Source: Hemileia vastatrix (Eukaryota; Basidiomycota; Pucciniomycetes; Pucciniales; Zaghouaniaceae). From it: a DNA stretch of 64,000 nt. Shown here piece by piece: positions 48,350-59,100 of this stretch (the first letter of the stretch is position 1; the number at the start of each line of letters is the position of its first letter). The position numbers and the translations under genes were made by a program. The stretch is from contig JASXTE010000005.1 in the NCBI GenBank assembly GCA_030280995.1, positions 22,308,501 through 22,372,500 of the forward strand, written 5' to 3'. The notes below the pieces were generated by a model. It was not told where the DNA came from and searched no databases. It was given only the letters and a program-made list of their open reading frames with translations.

Positions 48350-49217
48350 TTGAGTAGTAGAGCCAAATTTATATCAACACATAAAGAAATAGACACACAA
48401 CAATTATCAATATCATTTTGGATGAAAATAATAGCAGATGTGGGATTACCAAGGATTATAATTAGTGACAGGGATCCAAAATTCACATCTGAGTCACCAC
48501 ACAATATGGGGGGCGGACTTGCTAGCAAGTCCGCAACCTTGGACCCAAACTCACCACAGATTGAACACACATTGAACTATTGACAAAGGAACCATACAAT
48601 AAGGGATGAACACCACTCAGCAGAACAGTTTTAGGTGGGTGTTCAAGTAGAGTTCAGTATGGGTTCAGTATGAGTTCAGTCTGAGTTCCATCTGAGTTCC
48701 ATCTGAGTTCAGGTTGAGGACTTGCTAGCAATTCCACCCCCTATATAATGTAGTAAGTTATGGGGAAGTTTAATGACATTAATAGGATGTACCTTACCAT
48801 TTTCAACAACACATCATCCACAAACAGATGGATTATCTGAAAGTATGATATAAACATTAGAAGATATGTTAAGAAGGTACATTGCTTTTGGAATGAACTA
48901 TAAAGACAAAGAAGGGTTTGTACATGACTGGTATACACTTCTTCCAGCACTAGAATATGCATACAACTCAAGAAAACACGGTAGCACAGGAAAAACTCCT
49001 TTTGAATTAGAAAGAGGATATATTCTGAGAAATCATAAAGTCTATATGAAAGATAAAACAATAAATATGAAAATACATCTAAATTCAGTAATACTATCTG
49101 ACATGTTAGAAAAAAGAAAAGAATACATGCACAGAAAGCAGTGACAAAATCACATGAATATTCAAAACAAAGATCTGATCAACACCACCAAGAACCAGAT
49201 ATTGAAATAGGAGTTTG
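48350..49217 (+). pseudogene. Element B integrase catalytic core, interrupted by a MITE
   Basis: Before the MITE: KFISTHKEIDTQQL, then VGLPRIIISDRDPKFTSE with a catalytic aspartate. After it: TTHHPQTDGLSESMI (catalytic Glu position) and TLEDMLRRYIAFGMNYKDKE, LLPALEYAYNSRKHG, TGKTPFELERGY. When the MITE and one TAT copy are discounted the frame is the same on both sides, with one older stop. It ends at the solo LTR; the GPY-type tail resumes at 50717. Confidence 0.85.
48508..48741. mobile_element. 234 bp MITE with palindromic ends
   Basis: Ends are GGGGGGCGGACTTGCTAGC and GCTAGCAATTCCACCCCC, imperfect inverted repeats of about 24 bp. TAT is duplicated at 48505-48507 and 48742-48744. The left subterminal GGACTTGCTAGCAAGTCC is itself a perfect 18 bp palindrome. 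Near the right end six 11 bp repeats of the GAGTTCAGTAT type lie at about 48651-48714. No coding capacity. The 3 bp duplication and G-rich termini suggest mobilisation by a PIF/Harbinger transposase, but its TIRs differ from the element at 40817. Confidence 0.87.
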
Positions 49218-50716
49218 TGTCAGGCTAAGGTCAAGTACAAGGACGTGAACTAGCTTGAATAGTCAGTTGTCTAGAAGATTTTAATGGTCCTATATGAATA
49301 CTGTAGTTTTAATCCACTAAGTTGTAAAATATAATCAAATATAAAGGTCTCAGTAATATAATTCTCACTATTCTTATATATGGCTTACAATCTTTGTAGT
49401 TGGTAGAAAAATAGATTATTTAATTCAGATACTATTCAAAAGTCTTATAAAAGTACTAATTGATATGTATTGTAATTTATTGGGTTATATTGGTTAAATT
49501 GTAATGATAAAGAATGTAGAAACAAGACCCAAAAACCTCCTCCTTTTATACACACTGAGTTCCCCAATAAATCCCTTGATATACCATCCAATACACAGTT
49601 AATGACGCCTCAAAACAACTAATAGACCTTCTTATCAACATCCCTAGTGACCCATGACATAAGTAGACAAGTAACAACTGCCAAAATACTGTAATAATAA
49701 GGGAGATCCATCAAAATTAAAGAAAAAGACAAAAAGAGAGTATATGCGTATAAAACAATGATATAAAAGACTGAAAGGGGACTTTTTAAGGTTAATAATA
49801 GCTTAATAATAAGGGGGACTTACTGTAGAAATAATGGGGCTAATCCTGACATTATACTATGTGAAATTCCCATTCAAAAATAACCAAAATTGACTGAGAA
49901 ACCACCCAAAAACTTAAAAAAGAGCGTGAGATGTGGGGTAACTACATGCAGTTCTTGGCAGGCGCTTGCACGGGTAAATCCTTGACTAAAAGTAGGCGAA
50001 TTTAAGCGTGGTGATGAAATAAAGTGCCAAGAGTGAGGTTATTAATGAAATTAGTGCATATAAACAAGGTCAATGCATTATTAATTAAGCTAGGACAAAA
50101 TAAGCGCCTGTTGCCTATTTTAGTGTGTTTCCCCACAGTGGGCATAGAATGTGGGGTAATTATAGTGTGAAAAAGCTAACTTTGCTAAAAATGAAGCTAT
50201 TCACACGGGAAAAAAGCAGGCAGTATGTAGCCAGTACACAGAAGCCATTTCTGGCATAAAAAACACCAAATTAGAAAAGTGTTATTTTTATGCATTTAAA
50301 TAGCCAAATCAATAGTTCTAAATGAGCCCAATTGATCTGTCAAAGCGCAATTTTGATATTCTCAATTTTATAGCGCATATAGTCAACTTTTAAGTGAAAT
50401 AAAGCACATTTCTTGTTTTTTGTGTAAAACAATGAATATGACAGCTTTAAGTGTACTTAAAAATTATGTAGCCTTATACTTAAGGTTCTTATTATTACCC
50501 TAACATATTCCAACTTAATATTAAGTACATAAGACTTATAAAAGGTGGATATATGCGTGTATATAAGGTGTTATAATGGCATTTTATGTGTATTATCATA
50601 ATTTTACTTATGTATACTGTTTGTGTACTCTCATTTATTGTTCCCATGTATAGTTCATGTGTTTAACATAACTTATAAGCACTTTTTACTCAGTCCTGGG
50701 GATATACAGGCTGACA
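49218..50716 (-). repeat. Family-A solo LTR in element B (LTR1)
   Basis: 1499 bp, TGTCAG...CTGACA, with GTTTG at 49213-49217 and 50717-50721. It separates the integrase core of B from its GPY tail. Diagnostic bases distinguish it from 54171-55672, and its 3' third matches 63325-63812. Confidence 0.93.
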
Positions 50717-51060
50717 GTTTGGGTACTAATATCAACCGAAAAAAAAAAATTAAATAAAATTAATATTCGAGGACCCCCCCAAAAAAAAAAAAAATTTCCA
50801 GGACCATTATATTGGACCTTTTCTAGTAATAGAAAAACATGGAGAAAATGCAGTAGAAAAAACAATTACCTAAGGAATATCAAAAAAAACATGCAACATT
50901 TCCAGTATCACAAGTGAAAAAAATAAAAATTACTACCAGAATAATGAAGAAAGATTTAAAAATAGGATAAAAGAGAAACAGTAAAAGAAATGGAAGAAAA
51001 AGAAGAGATAATTGAGACATTAATAGATGAAAAAAAAATAAAAAATAAACCAAAAAAAAA
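50717..51060 (+). pseudogene. Element B integrase GPY tail, first copy
   Basis: Encodes HYIGPFLVIEKHGENAVE, the GPY/F block at the end of Ty3 integrases, then a stop and a lysine/glutamate-rich tail. The tail (EEKEEIIETLIDEKK) passes without a break into the AAAAAT array. 50717-50907 is repeated almost identically at 63813-64000. Confidence 0.75.
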
Positions 51061-53734
51061 TAAATAAAAAAATAAAAATAAAAAATAAAAATAAAAATGA
51101 AAATGAAAATAAAAATAAAAATAAAAATAAAAATAAACATAAAAATAAAAATAAAAAAATATAAAACAAAAATAAAAATAAAAATAAAAATAAAAATAAA
51201 AATAAAAATAAAAATAAAAATAAAAATAAAAATAAAAATAAAAATAAAAATAAAAATAAAAATAAAAATAAAAATAAAAATAAAAATAAAAATAAAAATA
51301 AAAATAAAAATAAAAATAAAAATAAAAATAAAAATAAAAATAAAAATAAAAATAAAAATAAAAATAAAAACAAAAATAAAAATAAAAATAAAAATAAAAA
51401 TAAAAATATAAATAAAAATAAAAATAAAAATAAAAATAAAAATAAAAATAAAAATAAAAATAAAAATAAAAATAAAAATAAAAATAAAAATAAAAATAAA
51501 AATAAAAATAAAAATAAAAATAAAAATAAAAATAAAAATAAAAATAAAAATAAAAATAAAAATAAAAATAAAAATAAACATAAAAATAAAAATAAAAATA
51601 AACATAAAAATAAAAATAAAAAAATATAAAACAAAAATAAAAATAAAAATAAAAATAAAAATAAAAATAAAAATAAAAATAAAAATAAAAATAAAAATAA
51701 AAATAAAAATAAAAATAAAAATAAAAATAAAAATAAAAATAAAAATAAAAATAAAAATAAAAATAAAAATAAAAATAAAAACAAAAATAAAAATAAAAAT
51801 AAAAATAAAAATAAAAATAAAAATAAAAATAAAAATAAAAATAAAAATAAAAATAAAAATAAAAATAAAAATAAAAATAAAATTAAAATTAAAAATAAAA
51901 ATAAAAATAAAAATAAAAATAAAAATAAAAATAAAAATATAAATAAAAATAAAAATAAAAATAAAAATAAAAATAAAAATAAAAATAAAAATAAAAATAA
52001 AAATAAAAATAAAAATAAAAATAAAAATAAAAATAAAAATAAAAATAAAAATAAAAATAAAAATAAAAATAAAAATAAAAATAAAAATAAAAATAAAAAT
52101 AAAAATAAAAATAAAAATAAAAATAAAAATAAAAATAAAAATAAAAATAAAAATAAAAATAAAAATAAAAATAAAAATAAAAATAAAAATAAAAATAAAA
52201 ATAAAAATAAAAATAAAAATAAAAATAAAAATAAAAATAAAAATAAAAATAAAAATAAAAATAAAAATAAAAATAAAAATAAAAATAAAAATAAAAATAA
52301 AAATAAAAATAAAAATAAAAATAAAAATAAAAATAAAAATAAAAATAAAAATAAAAATAAAAATAAAAATAAAAATAAAAATAAAAATAAAAATAAACAT
52401 AAAAATAAAAATAAAAAAATATAAAACAAAAATAAAAATAAAAATAAAAATAAAAATAAAAATAAAAATAAAAATAAAAATAAAAATAAAAATAAAAATA
52501 AAAATAAAAATAAAAATAAAAATAAAAATAAAAATAAAAATAAAAATAAAAATAAAAATAAAAATAAAAATAAAAATAAAAATAAAAATAAAAATAAAAA
52601 TAAAAATAAAAATAAAAATAAAAATAAAAATAAAAATAAAAATAAAAATAAAAATAAAAATAAAAATAAAAATAAAAATAAAAATAAAAATAAAAATAAA
52701 AATAAAAATAAAAATAAAAATAAAAATAAAAATAAAAATAAAAATAAAAATAAAAATAAAAATAAAAATAAAAATAAAAATAAAAATAAAAATAAAAATA
52801 AAAATAAAAATAAAAATAAAAATAAAAATAAAAATAAAAATAAAAATAAAAATAAAAATAAAAATAAAAATAAAAATAAAAATAAAAATAAAAATAAAAA
52901 TAAAAATAAAAATAAACATAAAAATTAAAAATTAAAAATTAAAATTAAAATTAAAATTAAAATTAAAATAAAAATAAATAAAAAATTAAAAATAAAAATA
53001 AAAATAAAAATAAAAATAAAAATAAAAATAAAAATAAAAATAAAAATAAAAATAAAAATAAAAATAAAAATAAAAATAAAAATAAAAATAAAAATAAAAA
53101 TAAAAATAAAAATAAAAATAAAAATAAAAATAAAAATAAAAATAAAAATAAAAATAAAAATAAAAATAAAAATAAAAATAAAAATAAAAATAAAAATAAA
53201 AATAAAAATAAAAATAAAAATAAAAATAAAAATAAAAATAAAAATAAAAATAAAAATAAAAATAAAAATAAAAATAAAAATAAAAATAAAAATAAAAATA
53301 AAAATAAAAATAAAAATAAAAATAAAAATAAAAATAAAAATAAAAATAAAAATAAAAATAAAAATAAAAATAAAAATAAAAATAAAAATAAAAATAAAAA
53401 TAAAAATAAAAATAAAAATAAAAATAAAAATAAAAATAAAAATAAAAATAAAAATAAAAATAAAAATAAAAATAAAAATAAAAATAAAAATAAAAATAAA
53501 AATAAAAATAAAAATAAAAATAAAAATAAAAATAAAAATAAAAATAAAAATAAAAATAAAAATAAAAATAAAAATAAAAATAAAAATAAAAATAAAAATA
53601 AAAATAAAAATAAAAATAAAAATAAAAATAAAAATAAAAATAAAAATAAAAATAAAAATAAAAATAAAAATAAAAATAAAAATAAAAATAAAAATAAAAA
53701 TAAAAATAAAAATAAAAATAAAAATAAAAATAAA

Positions 53735-53765
<31 letters not shown>

Positions 53766-54170
53766 TAAAAATAAAAATAAAAATAAAAATAAAAATAAAA
53801 ATAAAAATAAAAATAAAAATAAAAATAAAAATAAAAATAAAAATAAAAATAAAAATAAAAATAAAAATAAAAATAAAAATAAAAATAAAAATAAAAATAA
53901 AAATAAAAATAAAAATAAAAATAAAAATAAAAATAAAAATAAAAATAAAAATAAAAATAAAAATAAAAATAAAAATAAAAATAAAAATAAAAATAAAAAT
54001 AAAAATAAAAATAAAAATAAAAATAAAAATAAAAATAAAAATAAAAATAAAAATAAAAATAAAAATAAAAATAAAAATAAAAATAAAAATAAAAATAAAA
54101 ATAAAAATAAAAATAAAAATAAAAATAAAAATAAAAATAAAAATAAAAATAAAAATAAAAATATAAAAAT
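51060..54170. repeat. 3.1 kb (AAAAAT)n hexanucleotide array
   Basis: Almost pure AAAAAT repeats, with rare variants that form a higher-order pattern: a block with AAACAT, AAAAAAATAT and AAAACA recurs at about 51135, 51600 and 52395; AAAAAC at about 51368 and 51780; ATATAAAT at about 51406 and 51937. A patch of AAAATT repeats lies at 52920-52990. A one-base slip near 53741 shifts the phase. It abuts the LTR at 54171 directly. The exact length in an assembly should be treated with caution. Confidence 0.95.
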
Positions 54171-55672
54171 TGTCAGGCTAAGATCAAGTACAAGGATGTG
54201 AACTAGCTTGAATAGTCAGTTGTCTAGAAGAATTTTATGGTCCTATATGAATACTGTAGTATTAATCCACTAAATTGTATAATAATATCAAATATAAGGG
54301 TCTCAGTAATATAATTCTCACTATTCTTATATATGGATTACAATCTTTATAGTTGGTAGAAAAATAGATTATATAAATTCAGATACTATTCAAAAGACTT
54401 ATAAAAGTACTAATTGATATGTATTGTAATTGATTTGGTTATATTGGTTAAATTGTAATGATAAAGAATGAAGAAACACAACCCAAAAACCTCCTCCTTT
54501 TATACACACTGAGTTCCCCAATGATTCCCTTGATGTACCACTCAATACACAGTTAATGACGCCTCTAAACAACTAATAGACATGCCCATCAACATTCCCA
54601 TTAACCCATGACATAATTAGAAGAGTAACAACCGCCAAAATCCTGTAATAATAAGGGAAATCCATCAAAATTAAAGAAAAAGACAAAAAGAGAGTATATG
54701 TGTATAAAACAATAATATTAAAGACTAAAGGAGACTTTTTTAAGGTTAATAATAGCTTAATAATAAGGGGGATTTACTGTAGAAATATTGGGGCTAATCC
54801 TGACATTATACTACGTGAAATTCCCATTCAAAAATAACCAAAATTGACTGAGAAACCACCCAAAAACTTAAAAAAGAGCGTGAGATGTGGGGTAACTACA
54901 TGCAGTTCTTTGCAGGCGCTTGCACGGGTAAATCCTTGACTAAAATTAGGCGAATTTAAGCGTGGTGATGAAATAAAGTGCCAAGAGTGAGGTTATTAAT
55001 GAAATTAGAGCATATAAACAAGGTCAATGCATTATTAATTAAGCTAGGACACTAAATAAGCGCCTGTCGCCTATTTTAGTGTGTTTCCCCACAGTGGGCG
55101 TAGAATGTGGGGTAATTATAGTGTGAAAAAGCTAACTTTGCTAAAAATGAAGCTATTCACACGGGAAAAAAGCAGGCAGTATGTGGCCAGTACACAGAAG
55201 CCATTTCTGGCATAAAAAACACCAAATTTGAAAAGTGTTATTTTTATGCATTTAAATAGCCAGATCAATAGTTCTAAATGAGCCCAATTGATCTGTCAAA
55301 GCGCAATTTTGATATTCTCAATTTTATAGCGCATATAGTCAACTTTTAAGTGAAATAAAGTGCATTTCTTGTTTTTTGCATAAAACAATGAATATAACAG
55401 CTTTAAGTTTACTTAAAAATTATGTAGCCTTATACTTAAGGTTCTTAAGATTACCCTAACATATTCAAACTTAATATTAAGTACATAAGACCTATAAAAG
55501 GTGGATATATGCGTGTATATAAGGTATTATAATGGCATTTTTTGTGTATTATCATAATTTTACTTATGTATACTATTTGTGTACTCTTATTTATTATTCC
55601 CATGTATAGTTCATGTGTTTAACATAACTTATAATCACTTTTTACTCAGTCCTGGAGATATACAGGCTGACA
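54171..55672 (-). repeat. 3' LTR of A2 (LTR2)
   Basis: TGTCAGGCTAAGATC at the left, TACAGGCTGACA at the right. The adjacent minus-strand GGGTGGGCGAG, preceded by T-runs, is the polypurine tract (about 55673-55690). Left flank is the AAAAAT array. Confidence 0.95.
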
Positions 55673-55853
55673 CTCGCCCACCCAAAAAAAACAATAAAAA
55701 AAATGATAAGTTATACATTTTATTTTATTAATTTGTAATTTTCAGGTATTCAGAATAAATCTGTAGCATAAAAGATTAAACTTTAAAGAAATAAAACATA
55801 ATAAAATATTATGAGTACTGGTTTTTTAACCCCTCAGCTGGTTGAACAGAAAT
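55673..55853 (-). other. A2 3' untranslated region with polypurine tract
   Basis: No coding frame. GGGTGGGCGAG (minus strand) abuts the LTR and matches GGGTGAGGGAG in D and GAGTGAGGGAG in E. Confidence 0.7.
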
Positions 55854-56180
55854 TTATTTCTGTTTAAATTTTTTAAGAAGGGTGGATAAATTAGAAATTT
55901 CTTTTTCAGGTATCCATTTATCAAATTCATTTGATTTCCCTTTAAATCTTAGTAAATACTCAGTTCCTTTTTCTTTAGTAAGGATTCTTTTCTTGAGTAT
56001 TTTTTCAATCTCTGATTTTTCCACAATTTCTTCAGGTTGCTTTTTAGGCCTTCCCCTTCTTTTTGGAAATAAGTCAGGATCATTTGCATGGTAAGGTTTC
56101 AATAATGAGATGGGGAAAACTGGATGTTTCCTATCATATGGAGCATATAATATGACTTCCACTGCATTATTCCCAACCAT
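55854..56180 (-). CDS. A2 Pol C-terminal tail, chromodomain-like, split off by a frameshift
   Basis: This 108-codon frame is the natural continuation of the polyprotein. It holds the rest of the GPY region (HPVFPISLLKPYHANDPDL), a basic linker (FPKRRGRPKKQPEEI) and a tail with GTEYLLRFKGKSNEF and DKWIPEKEI, a chromodomain-like pattern (usual form E.YLV.W.G...E..WEPE..L). Such tails guide integration to marked chromatin in chromoviruses. It is out of frame with 56099-61726 because an A-run (56180-56186 on the plus strand as T) has seven instead of the needed eight bases. In A1, D and E the tail directly follows the integrase. It may be a real mutation, an assembly error or, less likely, frameshifting. 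Confidence 0.8.
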   Translation of the reverse strand: MVGNNAVEVILYAPYDRKHPVFPISLLKPYHANDPDLFPKRRGRPKKQPEEIVEKSEIEKILKKRILTKEKGTEYLLRFKGKSNEFDKWIPEKEISNLSTLLKKFKQK

Positions 56181-59100
56181 TTTTTTACTACAAAAGGTCC
56201 TACAAAGGGATCCTTTAATTTAACATTACCTTGTAAGTTAAAATGTAGTGTTGATATGAGGACTTCATCTCCCTTTTTGAATTCAAATTCTTTATGAGAT
56301 TTGTCCCACCTTTTCTTTTCATATTCAAATGCTTTTTGGATGCATTCTTCTGCATGCTTTCTACACATTTGTTGCATATGAATAAAGGATTTAGTGCCAG
56401 GGTGTATATCCAACCTTGGTAGTTTATTTAAATGATTTACTGGGGTATTTGGTACGTATCCCAGCCAGAGTTCAAATGGTTTCTTCTCTGTTACAGAATG
56501 AGTTGTGCTGTTATAAGCAAATTCAAGGCCAGGAATTAATGTTACCCAGTCATGTGTGAATTTCTCATTGTCTTTGTATTCTAATCCAAAGGCACAATAT
56601 CTTCTGATCATGTCTTCTAGAGTTTGTATCATCCTCTCAGCCAACCCATCAGTTTGTGGATGGTGTGCTGTAGACAATTTTAATTGACAACCTGATACTT
56701 CCATCAAAGATGTCCAGAACTCTGAACTAAATTTAGGATCTCTGTCAGAGATTATGGCTTTGGGGAACCCAGCAGTATTCATCATCTGAGTCCACCATAG
56801 TAACGCCAAGTCTTTAGCAGATACCTCTTTATGGGTAGGGATAAACTTACACATTTTTGTTAATCTATCCACTATTACCCAGCAAGAATTGAAACTTTCT
56901 TTTCCTGCTAATGGCAAGCCAGTTACAAAATCCATGTTTATAATTTCCCATGGAGCTTTTGGCTGCTCTATTTGTTGTAACAACCCAGCTCTCTTCCCAG
57001 TTAATCTCTTAGATTTCTGACAAGAGTCACATGTTTCAATGTATTTTTGTACATCCTCTTTCATGTTTATCCACCAGGCTGTATTTTTAACTCTGGTTAA
57101 TGTTTTGTTAAAGTCAAAATGACCAGCTAAGATGTCATCATGACAAGTACTCAACATTAACTCTTTCATAGAAGGTGGTATTACTATTACTTTGCTTAAC
57201 TTTTTCCTGTAATATATATATCCATCTTCAATTGATAGTTTACCTTTTTCCAACGCATTTTTATACTTTGGAGGCAAGTTTTTAATTAATGCACTCATGG
57301 AGGCATTTGTTGGATCATTAAGAATGGTAGATATTTTAGACAAATCTTTATCAGATGAATAATTTTCCAATATAGTTTGCATAAACTCTTCTTCTAAATC
57401 CACTATATAAATCCCAAATATATGTATAACCTCATTTTCAGGTACATAAGCTGGGTTGTCAGCATCATTTGGCAAAGGACTTCTGGATAATAAATCCACA
57501 TTTGAATGCAATGTTCCTGCTCTGTGAGTGATTGTCATTCTTCCTCTGTACTCTTGTACAGCTAGTTGCCATCTAAACATGTGCCTATTAGGTGTTTTCA
57601 TGTTTAGTAATGATTTTACTGCACTGCAATCTGTTATAAGTTCAAACTTCTGGTCTTCCAGATAGTAATGAAGTTTCTCCAAAGCCCACACCACGGCTAA
57701 ACATTCTAGCTGTGTGGCACCATACCTTAATTCTGTTTTTCTTAAGGTTCTGGATATATAACAGATAACTACTTCAGATAATTTTCCATTTATTATCTGT
57801 TTCTGCTGTAAAGCAGCACCCAAACCTATGAAACTTGCATCAGTGTACAAGATAAAAGGTAGGGTGAAATCTGGCAGTCCCAATATTGGAGCTGACATTA
57901 AACATTCCTTTAATTTATTAAAGGCGTGTTGTCTTTCATTATTCCAAATGAAAGCTTCATTCTTCCTGATTAATGTTGTTAAAGGGGCTGAAATGGATTG
58001 GTAATTTTTAATATATTGTCTATAATATCCACACATACCCAAAAAACTTTGAACCTCTTTTACATTTTTAGGTATCCCAATGTTTTTAATTGCTGCCACC
58101 TTATTCTGTTCAACACAAATTTGTAATCCAGATACAACATGTCCAAGTACTTTCAAGGATTGAAATCCAAACTTACATTTCTTTAATGCAATAGTCATAT
58201 TAATTTCATCCATTTTTTGAAAGACTCTTTTCAGGTGATTTAAATTTTCATCATATGTTTTTGAAAACACTATGATGTCATCAATATAGACCAATAGCCA
58301 TCCTTCAACCATTTCCTGATGAAAGACACTATCCATCAATTTTTGGAAGACTGAAGGGGCATTCTTTGGGCCAAATGGCATTCTCACATACTTATATATA
58401 CCCATATGTGTGGTTATTAATAAGTAATTTTGAGAATTTCTTTCCACAGGAATCTGGTGGTAACCCTTGTTCCCATCCAAACAGGAATCATATTTTGCTC
58501 CTTGTAAGGTAGCATGGATAGAAGCTATCCTTGGTAGAGGGTAAATATCATCTACTGTGTATGTATTCAGAGCTCTATAATCACCGCATAATCTTGCCTT
58601 ATCTTTTTCATAAGAGATTAATACTGGTGAAATGACACAATACTTAGGTGGTGTGTCCACTTTTTCAACAATACCCATTTCCAACAACAATTTTATATTG
58701 TCTTCAATATCTTTCCTTTTTGCAGGAGATGCTGGGTAAGGTTTCTTTTTTAAGCTTCCAGGAATATTATCCAGATCACAGCTTAGAGAGATTTTCATCT
58801 CATGGTCTTTGACCAATCCTAGTTCATTTGATCCATGAGCAAATGCCATAGGATATAATTTAATCAATCTCAAAATGTCTTCTTGTTCAATTTTTGAGAG
58901 TTGAGGACTGAAAGAGGCCTTTTGGATTTCATTTTCCAATTCACCCACTTCATTGGTGGTTCTTCCACCTTGCAGTTGTTCTTCTCTAGGAGAAATGGCA
59001 TATACTGAATTTTCAGAACATATTTTGAATTTTCTTTTACCATTCACCCCTATGGTGAAACAACTGTTTGCAGGATCTAGTTTAATGCCAAATTTTGTCA

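Larger units (their letters stand above)
21667..51060 (+). mobile_element. Ty3/gypsy element B, heavily nested, 3' LTR missing
   Basis: Pieces in order: 5' LTR (21667-22883 plus 28899-29366), primer site and leader (29367-29720), gag start (to 30411), rest of gag and pol (44451-49217), GPY-containing tail (50717-51060). Each gap is an insertion with a matching target duplication: GTTTA (element D), ATGGA (element E), TAT (MITE), GTTTG (solo LTR). The coding part is dead (many stops). Instead of a 3' LTR the tail runs into an AAAAAT array. The left edge of B abuts element C, so B probably inserted in C, but this cannot be tested without its right end. Confidence 0.85.

Noticed and set aside
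51097..51411. Plus-strand Lys-Ile repeat frame
   Set aside because: Also a translation of the AAAAAT array.
50880..52919. A 679-codon minus-strand frame of alternating Ile and Phe (and a 469-codon Leu/Phe frame)
   Set aside because: It is simply the translation of the AAAAAT repeat array; no real protein is expected.
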